Assembly (NCBI GenBank): GCA_002399405.1
Contig: DHDP01000014.1
Span: 62,001-126,000 of the forward strand
Length of the DNA stretch: 64,000 bases
Reading direction: 5' to 3'
Source: Treponema sp. UBA4873
GTDB taxonomy: Bacteria; Spirochaetota; Spirochaetia; Treponematales; Treponemataceae
Shown: piece by piece, positions 32,527 through 39,484 of the stretch
Layout: every line of letters begins with the position of its first letter
Numbering within the stretch: the stretch's first letter is position 1
The notes under the pieces: generated by a model
The model's input: the letters and a program-made list of their open reading frames with translations, nothing else
Told to the model about the DNA's origin: nothing
Database searches by the model: none
Made by a program: the position numbers and the translations under genes

Positions 32527-33705
32527 TTAAGCAAAAATCGGGCGGACGTTCATGACGTTCTCGATCGCCGCAAGGGCTGCTGTCGTCTCTTCAGAAACCC
32601 TGCAGTCGACATCGATGATGTTGTACGCAACATCGCCTTTGTTCTGATTGATCATCCCGCCGATATTAATATTCGCCTCGCCGAGGATTGTCGTGAACTT
32701 CGACACCATGCCGGGAATGTTTCTGTGCGAAATGCAGAGGCGCGTGCCGCCGGAGACAATCATGTTGTCGGTCACGGTTTTCGGGAAATTCACGGAATTG
32801 GTGATATTGCCCTTTTCGAGGAATTCGCGGAGTTCGTTCACTGCCATAACGGCGCAGTTGTCCTCTGCCTCCGGCGTCGACGCACCAAGGTGCGGCAGAC
32901 AGATGATTTTAGGATTATTAAGAAGTTCTTCCGCGGCAAAGTCCGTCACCATGCACGAAACTTTTCCGTTTTTTACCGCAGCAAGCACGTCGGCATTATT
33001 AACAAGACCGCCCCGGGCAATGTTGATGATACGGACGCCGTTTTTCATCGCGCTGATTTTATCGGCGTTGATGAATCCTTTCGTCTCGTTCGTCTGCGGA
33101 ACGTGGACCGTGATGTAATCCGATTTCGCAAGCAGCGTGTCGAGGGTTTCCGCATACCTGACGTTGGTATTGAGTTTCCATGCGGCCGCAACAGACATGA
33201 ACGGGTCGTATCCTATGACCGTCATGCCGAGTTCGACCGCAGTATTCGCCACCATCGCGCCGATTGCGCCGAGTCCGATAACGCCGAGCGTCTTTCCCCT
33301 GAGCTCCGGTCCGGCAAACTGCGACTTGCCTTTCTCCGCAAGGTCCGGAATCTCGTCGCCCTTTCCGGAAAGTCCGTTCACCCATGCGTTCGCCGCAATC
33401 ACGGGGCGGTTCGAAATGAGCAGCGCAAGAATCACCAGCTCCTTGACGGCATTCGCGTTTGCGCCCGGCGTGTTGAACACAACGATTCCCTTCGCAGTAA
33501 GTTCCGGCACAGGGATATTGTTCGTCCCCGCGCCGGCACGGGCGACGGCCTTTACCGTCTCCGGCAGCTTCATATCGTGCATCTCCTGGGAGCGAACGAG
33601 CACCGCATCAGCATCCGTGATTGAAGAAGCGATTTCGTAATCGTCACGCGGGAATTGTTCAAGTCCGACTGCGGCGATTTTATTTAATGTCTGAATTTTA
33701 AGCAT
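32527..33705 (-). CDS. serA: 3-phosphoglycerate dehydrogenase with ACT domain
   Basis: A 392-residue NAD-dependent enzyme of the D-2-hydroxyacid dehydrogenase family. NAD fold with GVIGLGAIGAMVA near 140, catalytic Arg in NIARGGLV, Glu in AAEELL and His in CLPHLGAS, then a C-terminal ACT domain (about 310-392, CISHRNIPGMVSKFTTILGEANINIGGM) for serine feedback. Coupling to serC 19 bases upstream confirms serine synthesis from 3-phosphoglycerate. Confidence 0.93.
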   Translation of the reverse strand: MLKIQTLNKIAAVGLEQFPRDDYEIASSITDADAVLVRSQEMHDMKLPETVKAVARAGAGTNNIPVPELTAKGIVVFNTPGANANAVKELVILALLISNRPVIAANAWVNGLSGKGDEIPDLAEKGKSQFAGPELRGKTLGVIGLGAIGAMVANTAVELGMTVIGYDPFMSVAAAWKLNTNVRYAETLDTLLAKSDYITVHVPQTNETKGFINADKISAMKNGVRIINIARGGLVNNADVLAAVKNGKVSCMVTDFAAEELLNNPKIICLPHLGASTPEAEDNCAVMAVNELREFLEKGNITNSVNFPKTVTDNMIVSGGTRLCISHRNIPGMVSKFTTILGEANINIGGMINQNKGDVAYNIIDVDCRVSEETTAALAAIENVMNVRPIFA

Positions 33706-33724
33706 ACAATACCCCTTTAAAAAA

Positions 33725-34825
33725 TCAACCGTTAATTTTCGCGAAGTTGTCCATGTATCTGATAAGCGCCTTTACGCCGTCGATCGGCATTGCGTTGTAA
33801 ATGGAAGCGCGCATTCCTCCGACAAGCCGGTGGCCCGCAAGATTCACCATGCCTTCCGCCGCGGCGCCCTTCACGAATTTGTCGTTGACTTCCTTCGCCT
33901 TGTCGGGATCAGTCTCCCTTGTGAGAAACGGAATATTCATGATCGAACGGCTTCCCTTCTCCGCGGTCGCATGGTAATACTGACTGTTGTCAAGGTACTC
34001 GTATAAAAGTTCCGCTTTCGCGTAGTTGAGCTTCTTCATTCCTTCCGCGCCGCCATTCCGCTCGACCCATGCAAGCACTTTGCCCATAACGTAGATTGTA
34101 TAGCACGGCGGCGTATTGAACATGCTGCCTTCATCGGCATGCGTCTTATACGTAAGCATAGTCGGAGTTCCCGGCCGCGGAGTCTCGGTAATAAGATCGT
34201 CGCGGATAATGACGAGCGTGACACCCGCCGGCGCAAGGTTCTTCTGTGCACCTGCGTAGAGCAGCCCGAATTTACGCACGTCAAGCGGTTCGGAAAGAAC
34301 GCACGAAGAAATATCCGCAACAAGCGGAATGCTGCCGGTATCGGGAATGTATTCGTAATGCGTTCCCACTATTGTATTGTTCAGTGTGATATGCACGTAG
34401 TCATAGTCGCCGGTAACTTTTTCCACCCGCGGAATATACGTAAAATTTTTGTCTTCGCTTGAAGCAAGTTCCGTCACCTGAATGCCGAGTTTCTTTGCTT
34501 CGGCTTCGGCTTTCTTTGCCCATATACCCGTTTTGATGTAAGCCGCCTTTCCGGTCTTTATTCCAAGATTAAGCGGAATCATTGCAAACTGCATGCTTGC
34601 GCCGCCCTGCAGAAACAGAACCTTATAATTGTCAGGCACATTCATGAGCTTACGGACAAGTTTCTCTGTATTTTCAATAATTGGTTTAAAAGCCGACGAA
34701 CGGTGACTCATTTCCATAACAGACTGACCTGTTCCGTTGCAGTCAAGCATCTCGGCAGCGCATTCCTTAAGAACTTCCTCAGGAAGGCAGGAAGGACCGG
34801 CGGAAAAGTTGTAGACACGACTCAT
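33725..34825 (-). CDS. serC: Phosphoserine aminotransferase
   Basis: A 366-residue PLP enzyme converting 3-phosphohydroxypyruvate to phosphoserine. The N-terminal YNFSAGPSCLPEEVL, FLQGGASMQFAMIPLNL, VADISSCVLSEPLDV and Schiff-base lysine in YAGAQKNLAPAGVTLV are diagnostic; the end RASIYNAMPIDGVKALIRYM is standard. A GGGGGT SD lies before the ATG. Gene order rex-serC-serA suggests that serine synthesis is co-transcribed with the redox regulator. Confidence 0.96.
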   Translation of the reverse strand: MSRVYNFSAGPSCLPEEVLKECAAEMLDCNGTGQSVMEMSHRSSAFKPIIENTEKLVRKLMNVPDNYKVLFLQGGASMQFAMIPLNLGIKTGKAAYIKTGIWAKKAEAEAKKLGIQVTELASSEDKNFTYIPRVEKVTGDYDYVHITLNNTIVGTHYEYIPDTGSIPLVADISSCVLSEPLDVRKFGLLYAGAQKNLAPAGVTLVIIRDDLITETPRPGTPTMLTYKTHADEGSMFNTPPCYTIYVMGKVLAWVERNGGAEGMKKLNYAKAELLYEYLDNSQYYHATAEKGSRSIMNIPFLTRETDPDKAKEVNDKFVKGAAAEGMVNLAGHRLVGGMRASIYNAMPIDGVKALIRYMDNFAKING

Positions 34826-34845
34826 AAAGTAACCCCCATTTCATT

Positions 34846-35472
34846 TTATATTTTACTTTCACCCGTACGGGCAGAAAGATTTGTCAGCGCAGTTACCGGC
34901 GACACGTTTTCCACAGCGACGCTGTCGCTCACGGCAAGCACAACGTCCGTGTAATTGACTATGCCGCGTATTCCGCTTTTCACAAGCCTGTCCGCAATCT
35001 GCTGCGCGTCCTTAGCCGCGACGGCGAGAACGGCGTACACAATGTGCTCGGCCGGAATAACCGACTCCAGCCGTGAAGCCGGATACAGCGGAAACGTAGA
35101 GCGGAGAATCTCCGTTCTGTTTACGTTCGGGTCAAATCCCGCAGCAATCTCGTATGCAGTCCCGCTGAAAATGCTGTCGTCAAGCAGAGCCGCACCGAGG
35201 CGGCCCAGCCCGACAATGCAGCACTTGATTTTTACATCCGTACCGCCTATATTCAGCGCAGCGCAGACAGCCTCCCGCAGTTCGCGGACAGTATACCCGT
35301 TGGAAACACCGCCTTTAAATCCGATCGACGCTATATCATGCCGGATAAGCGAGTCGGACCAGCCTGTAAGCTGATGTACGTCAGCCGAAGTTATGCGCTC
35401 TGTCTTCTGCTGCAAAAGCAGCTGCGCCAGAAGTACAAGCCTCCGCTTCGTGGGCTCAGAAACGGTTCCCAT
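34846..35472 (-). CDS. rex: Redox-sensing transcriptional repressor Rex
   Basis: A 208-residue winged-helix plus NADH-binding repressor. The N-terminal PTKRRLVLLAQLLLQQ, ITSADVHQLTGWSDSLIRHDIASIGFKGGVSNGYTV matches Rex DNA-binding heads, followed by the Rossmann motif VGLGRLGAAL and the C-terminal domain-swap helix. It senses the NADH/NAD+ ratio. I chose ATG 35472 because of the perfect CGGAGG SD five bases before; the longer GTG reading at 35535 adds 21 residues not expected in Rex. A Rex-type operator covers its -10 box, so it is probably autoregulated. Confidence 0.85.
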   Translation of the reverse strand: MGTVSEPTKRRLVLLAQLLLQQKTERITSADVHQLTGWSDSLIRHDIASIGFKGGVSNGYTVRELREAVCAALNIGGTDVKIKCCIVGLGRLGAALLDDSIFSGTAYEIAAGFDPNVNRTEILRSTFPLYPASRLESVIPAEHIVYAVLAVAAKDAQQIADRLVKSGIRGIVNYTDVVLAVSDSVAVENVSPVTALTNLSARTGESKI

Positions 35473-35581
35473 GTATGCCTCCGATACTATCGTTTTAAAG
35501 TTCTCCGGGTCAATTTCATACGAACGGACGGACACCGGAAATTCGGAAAATTCCGACGAAAACGAACGGAATTCGCAATTA

Positions 35582-35599
35582 CTGTGAAATATTTAACAA
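35582..35599 (-). promoter_or_regulatory. Rex operator over the rex promoter
   Basis: The 18 bases CTGTGAAATATTTAACAA match the Rex consensus TTGTGAAATATTTCACAA at 16 positions. On the minus strand the -35 TTTACA (35619-35614), 17-base spacer and -10 TTAAAT (35596-35591) place the -10 box inside the operator. The leader to the ATG at 35472 is about 110 bases. Confidence 0.65.
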
Positions 35600-35704
35600 T
35601 GTTTTAGTGAGATTGTAAAGATGACTAAACAAGACTCTTACAAAAATCAGACGAGTTTTGCAAACGCAGCTTCAGGCGCAGAGATTGGACAGCCCGCTAT
35701 CCTG

Positions 35705-36487
35705 TTACTTCTGATATGCGACTGTCGCACTCATGTCGAGCTTCGTGTCGTAATATGCCAGCACTTCATCGGAAAAAAGTTTTTCAAGCATCTGTTTATA
35801 CACCATAATACGTCCGATGTAATTAAGCGTCGACTGAGGCGTGCTGTTCGAGCGCACTTTATTCGTACCGGCATTATACATCGCCAGTGCCGAAACTTCG
35901 TTGCCCGCAACATTAAGACAGAAGCGGAGATGCGACATGCCGTATTTTGCGCTGACTGACGGCGTAAAAAAATCAGCCTCGGATAACTGCGGAAAAGAAC
36001 TGCTGTTAAGCTGGAACAGACCGCGATCGATAGACGTATTCGAGTTGTAATTCACCGCCCGCACATTGTAACGGCTTTCGGTATACGCAAGTGCGAACGC
36101 AAGCGACAACGGAATATCATTCTTGTCGGCAGCTCCGAGAATTGCCATCGCTACATCGCGGTCTCCGGTCACGTGAAGATAAAACCACTCAACTGCGGCC
36201 TTGGAAGACGGCTGACGGTATAAAGCAAGTCCTTCATCACCTTTGTGTACTGTTGATGCAGAATAGCCGACTTCCTCGAGTAACGTACCGAAGTCGCCTG
36301 TTACATCGTTATTTCCGTTTACTTCATTTTCCACAATCGAAGTAAACGGAATCACCTGTCGGGCAGGAAGAAAGAATGCCACGCAGAGCGACGCAGCGGC
36401 CAGAACGACGGATAAAAATACTATCCCCCGGCATGCTGCAGCGAACTCATTCTTTTCTCCCTGATAAGTCATAAATTTACTCTCCAT
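35705..36487 (-). CDS. Membrane-anchored lytic transglycosylase (SLT-like)
   Basis: A 260-residue protein with one N-terminal membrane segment (about 20-42) and a C-terminal SLT domain (about 115-245): the catalytic glutamate in ALAYTESRYN, then GLFQLNSSSF and ALAMYNAGTNKVR. It would cleave peptidoglycan glycan strands in the periplasm. Two nearly identical starts exist: TTATGGAGAGTAA is duplicated, so the ATG at 36487 has GGAGAG 6 bases before and a second ATG at 36472 has GGAGAG 7 bases before it. Confidence 0.82.
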   Translation of the reverse strand: MESKFMTYQGEKNEFAAACRGIVFLSVVLAAASLCVAFFLPARQVIPFTSIVENEVNGNNDVTGDFGTLLEEVGYSASTVHKGDEGLALYRQPSSKAAVEWFYLHVTGDRDVAMAILGAADKNDIPLSLAFALAYTESRYNVRAVNYNSNTSIDRGLFQLNSSSFPQLSEADFFTPSVSAKYGMSHLRFCLNVAGNEVSALAMYNAGTNKVRSNSTPQSTLNYIGRIMVYKQMLEKLFSDEVLAYYDTKLDMSATVAYQK

Positions 36488-36612
36488 AAGTTACTCTCCA
36501 TAAATAAGAATTCAAGATAAACCACCGTATGCTGACATAAAAGCAATTTAAATGCAAGCGAATTTGGAGAAAAAAGTGATTTTCATACGAATTTTATTGA
36601 AAACAGTGTAAT

Positions 36613-37155
36613 TTATCGCATATGGTACGGTACTAATTGCGTATTGCCGGTATCATTCGCCGAGAAATATACATACTGGGCATGCTTTACAGCCATAGCA
36701 TTCATGAACGATGACGCAGCTTCACCGTCGGCGGCCAGTTCCGGCGGCAAAGAAAAGCCGATTACTGATTCACAGTCTTTTATTCTGCGCGCAGCATGCA
36801 CCATAGCCGCAGTATACTGTTCAAGTGCCGCTCCGCATGCAGTTCCGTCCGTTTCAGGCACGATTACAGCGTACACGTCCGAAGCCTCGATGTTTTTGAG
36901 AAAATCACGAAGCGCCGCAAGAAATTCCTCGTTGTATACTTCCGGTGTAATTTCCACGGTTTTCCATGCAAGACACAGCCCCAGCAGTGCCGAACGGCAG
37001 CCCGTAAATTCCGCTGCAAATTCTATGGACGAAAGAGCTTCCGCATCAATCGACGCTGAATCGACTCTGACGAGATTGTCGGTGCGAATCTCTCTGCCTG
37101 TCTTTATCGAAAAAAGTTTCCCGTTTTTGTTTTCAAACTGCGCTTCCAGTTTCAT
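36613..37155 (-). CDS. Protein of unknown function
   Basis: A 180-residue protein that I do not recognise. It has alternating helix and strand stretches (SALLGLCLAWKTVEITPEVYNEEFLAALRDFLKNI, YAVIVPETDG, VIGFSLPPELA) reminiscent of part of a TIM-barrel hydrolase, but no catalytic motif is clear. No signal peptide or membrane segment. The ATG at 37155 has AAGGA five bases before; an ATG 16 codons further out lies in the terminator of the EIIA gene. It is 79 bases after the EIIA gene end. Confidence 0.55.
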   Translation of the reverse strand: MKLEAQFENKNGKLFSIKTGREIRTDNLVRVDSASIDAEALSSIEFAAEFTGCRSALLGLCLAWKTVEITPEVYNEEFLAALRDFLKNIEASDVYAVIVPETDGTACGAALEQYTAAMVHAARRIKDCESVIGFSLPPELAADGEAASSFMNAMAVKHAQYVYFSANDTGNTQLVPYHMR

Positions 37156-37178
37156 AGTATCCTTGATAACACTGAAAC

Positions 37179-37210
37179 AAAAAAAGACCTCTATGCCGTG
37201 CATAAAGGTC
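37179..37210 (-). terminator. Terminator after EIIA gene
   Basis: On the minus strand GACCTTTATGC (37210-37200), loop ACG, GCATAGAGGTC (37196-37186) with one G-U pair, then seven T (37185-37179). Located 24 bases past the EIIA stop. Confidence 0.85.
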
Positions 37211-37233
37211 GCCTTTGATACTGATCGTTCTTT

Positions 37234-37680
37234 CTACTCGGTCAAAATTTTTATTACTTCTGCCTTATCCTGCGTATTGAGGATAAGCTGGCGCTTTTCC
37301 GGGCTCTTGAACAGAAGGCTCACTTCTGCCAGAAACTGGAGATGCGGACCAGTCTTGTTGACGGGTGACAATGTCATAATGAATATACGACACGGTTCCT
37401 GATCAAGAGAGTCGAAATCAACCGGATTATCGGAAATGCCGATACAAGCGACGAGATCGCTCACGGTATCAGTCTTCCCATGAGGAATGGCAATACCGTG
37501 TTTCATGCCTGTTGACATTTTGCGTTCACGATCAAGCACACATTCTCGTGCAGCCGCTTTATCTGTAACTTTGCCGGCTTTTACAAGTATGTCCAGCATT
37601 TCGTCGATGATTTCTTCTTTCGTTGTTCCCTTCAAATGAAGGTCGACAGTATCAGTGGTTAAAACAGTTCTCAAGTCCAT
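37234..37680 (-). CDS. PTS EIIA-type regulator (Ntr/fructose type)
   Basis: A 148-residue EIIA domain of the PtsN/fructose family. The phospho-acceptor histidine lies in MKHGIAIPHGKTD; the following IGISDNPVDFDSLD, IFIMTLSPVNKTGPHLQFLAEVSLLF fit throughout. No EIIB or EIIC is nearby, so regulatory use (phosphorylation-dependent control) is more likely than sugar uptake. The ATG at 37680 is preceded at 6 bases by a -10 box. A second EIIA gene lies at the right edge of the window. Confidence 0.9.
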   Translation of the reverse strand: MDLRTVLTTDTVDLHLKGTTKEEIIDEMLDILVKAGKVTDKAAARECVLDRERKMSTGMKHGIAIPHGKTDTVSDLVACIGISDNPVDFDSLDQEPCRIFIMTLSPVNKTGPHLQFLAEVSLLFKSPEKRQLILNTQDKAEVIKILTE

Positions 37681-37686
37681 GTCACT

Positions 37687-37715
37687 AGTGTAAAAGTAGT
37701 TGCCCTTCTTGTCAA
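37687..37715 (-). promoter_or_regulatory. Strong leaderless-type promoter of EIIA gene
   Basis: Minus strand -35 TTGACA (37715-37710), 17-base spacer, -10 TACACT (37692-37687), 6 bases to ATG at 37680. No SD. Confidence 0.7.
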
Positions 37716-37801
37716 GATTTAAAAAACATAAAAACACGAAGGCCCCCGGCAGGTTACTTTCTGCCGTTTCATCCCCCCTTCCACAGGAAAATAAAATTAT
37801 A

Positions 37802-37807
37802 TATAGT
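37802..37807 (+). promoter_or_regulatory. -10 box of operon 37814-39249
   Basis: TATAGT, 6 bases before the ATG at 37814; the six bases AAGGAT could also serve as a minimal SD. -35 is weak. Confidence 0.35.
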
Positions 37808-37813
37808 AAGGAT

Positions 37814-38221
37814 ATGACTGATATAGAAAAATTCAGGAGCGACATCCGGCGCATAGTCAAAAAGGTACGGGCCGAAAACGGCGGCCGGTATGATGCCTCC
37901 CGTGCGTGCAGACAGGCCGCGGAACTGTTTGAAAACAGTATCCGCATCCCCGGTGAACTTCCCCGTTCCATCGCAGGCTACTGGCTTACGGCGTATATAG
38001 AAAACTCAGGCACTCCCGCAGAGGAGCCGACCGACGAACATATAGACAAACTCGGCGCTATGATGTCGTTTCTTGACGGAAGTACCGAAGACGGGGACCT
38101 GCTTTCGGATGACGACTGGAAAGAAATCGGACGGCTTACAGGATACTCGGCGGAGGATATTCCTATTGAAGTTCTTTCCGGCCTTATGACAATACTTGTC
38201 GACAGAAAGGCCGTCTGCTGA
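37814..38221 (+). CDS. Small acidic protein of unknown function
   Basis: A 135-residue soluble protein, helical and acidic, with a basic N-terminus (RSDIRRIVKKVRAENGG) and an acidic middle (STEDGDLLSDDDWKEIG). No motif recognised. Its stop TGA shares the A with the ATG of the radical SAM gene (TGATG), so the two are translationally coupled and probably linked in function. Confidence 0.6.
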   Translation: MTDIEKFRSDIRRIVKKVRAENGGRYDASRACRQAAELFENSIRIPGELPRSIAGYWLTAYIENSGTPAEEPTDEHIDKLGAMMSFLDGSTEDGDLLSDDDWKEIGRLTGYSAEDIPIEVLSGLMTILVDRKAVC

Positions 38222-39249
38222 TGAATACCGATATGCATCAGTATTATTCATCATGCGTACAGTGCCCGCGCAGATGCGGCGTAGACCGTGCTGCCGGACG
38301 GACAGGGTTCTGCGGCGAGACGAACGGCGTGCGTATTGCCGTGGCGTGCCTGCACTTCGGCGAAGAACCGCTCGTCACTGTGCACGGCGGAAGCGGAACC
38401 ATATTTTTCACCGGATGCACACTTCGCTGCGCGTTCTGCCAGAACTACCAGATTTCCCAGGAAGGTATGGGACGTTCTGTAAGCTCGGACGAATTCACCG
38501 GGATATGTCTCCGCCTGCAGGATGCGGGAGCCGAGAACATCAATCTGGTTACGGGAAGTCATATCATTCCGCAGCTTGCGGAATATCTGAAAGCCGCACG
38601 TGAAGCGGGCGTTATAATTCCATACTGCTGGAATACATCATCATATGAATCAGTCGATATGCTCGAGCTGCTCAAAGACACGGTCACCGTATGGCTGCCC
38701 GATCTCAAGACATTGTCGAATACGCTCGCGAAAGAATTATTCGCCGCAGAGGATTATCCCGACGCCGCAAAGGAAGCCGTTATCTGGATGATAAAAAACA
38801 ATCCCCTCAAAATAATAACAAAGACCGTGAACGGCATCGAGAAGGAAAAAATACAGCAGGGCGTGATAATCAGACATCTGTTTCTGCCGGGACGATTCGA
38901 AGAAACGGCGGATACGCTCGAATGGCTCAAAAAAAATGCGGACGGTAAAGCCGTAATTTCCCTCATGTCGCAGTATACGCCCGTTCCCTTCAAGGAGGAT
39001 GAAGCTCATCTTGCAAAGCGGAAACAGGCGCTTTCGGCAATCGAGAACCGTCTTGTTAATAAAACAGAGGACGGAGATCTGCGTGACCTCATCGACGCGT
39101 ACGATTTCAGCTATCTTTTTTATCAGGATTTATCCGACGACACAAGCTGGCTCCCCGACTTTAACAAAATCCAGCCGTTCTCGAATGCACTTGCAAAGCC
39201 CGTGTGGCATTGGGTGACAGGATTTGTTGGACAGGATGTCAAACTCTGA
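38221..39249 (+). CDS. Radical SAM protein (PflX/COG1313-like)
   Basis: A 342-residue radical SAM enzyme. The [4Fe-4S] motif is C66-x3-C70-x2-C73 (GCTLRCAFCQNY). An N-terminal cysteine group C12-x2-C15-x3-C19 plus C31 (SCVQCPRRCGVDR...GFCGE) is the mark of the PflX-like group annotated as putative pyruvate formate-lyase activating enzymes. The true substrate of that group is unknown. The C-terminal AKPVWHWVTGFVGQDVKL and its stop are repeated once downstream after a hairpin. Confidence 0.85.
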   Translation: MNTDMHQYYSSCVQCPRRCGVDRAAGRTGFCGETNGVRIAVACLHFGEEPLVTVHGGSGTIFFTGCTLRCAFCQNYQISQEGMGRSVSSDEFTGICLRLQDAGAENINLVTGSHIIPQLAEYLKAAREAGVIIPYCWNTSSYESVDMLELLKDTVTVWLPDLKTLSNTLAKELFAAEDYPDAAKEAVIWMIKNNPLKIITKTVNGIEKEKIQQGVIIRHLFLPGRFEETADTLEWLKKNADGKAVISLMSQYTPVPFKEDEAHLAKRKQALSAIENRLVNKTEDGDLRDLIDAYDFSYLFYQDLSDDTSWLPDFNKIQPFSNALAKPVWHWVTGFVGQDVKL

Positions 39250-39432
39250 GCTGCAAATGCGCGTGCCTGAAGTGCTGACCACAAAAGCATTTGCCTCGTC
39301 AGGAAAATACACGGATGTATTTTCCTGACGCAAACCCGTGTGGCACTGGACAACAGGATTCGTTGGACAGGATGTCCAACCCTGACCTGCAAATGCGCGT
39401 GCCTGAAGTGCCGGACGCATAAGCATTTGCCG
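39193..39432 (+). repeat. Tandem copies of the radical SAM gene 3' end
   Basis: Copy 1 (39193-39296) is the last 18 codons of the gene, the stop and 47 bases. Copy 2 (39330-39432) lies 136 bases further and in frame reads KPVWHWTTGFVGQDVQP then stop. Several differences are synonymous (His cat/cac, Phe ttt/ttc). Both carry the tail stem GCAAATGC / GCATTTGC. The 39250-39484 gap contains only these elements and the malQ promoter. Confidence 0.9.
39298..39329. repeat. Perfect hairpin between radical SAM 3'-end copies
   Basis: Fourteen-base arms GTCAGGAAAATACA / TGTATTTTCCTGAC with loop CGGA. There is no T-run. It lies exactly between the two repeat copies. Confidence 0.9.
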
Positions 39433-39471
39433 CCTTTGAAATAATTGCTACCAAAAAACTATATATCGTGT

Positions 39472-39477
39472 TAGAAT
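39472..39477 (+). promoter_or_regulatory. Extended -10 of malQ, leaderless type
   Basis: TGT-TAGAAT (TG at 39469-39470, box 39472-39477), 7 bases before ATG at 39485. An extended -10 can work without a good -35, which is not visible. Confidence 0.4.
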
Positions 39478-39484
39478 ATATAGA

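Noticed and set aside
35621..35959. Plus-strand frame starting MTKQDSYKNQTSFANAASGAEIG
   Set aside because: It begins between rex and the transglycosylase but runs antisense into the transglycosylase gene; after about 25 residues it reads as a shadow. A gene remnant is possible but not supported.
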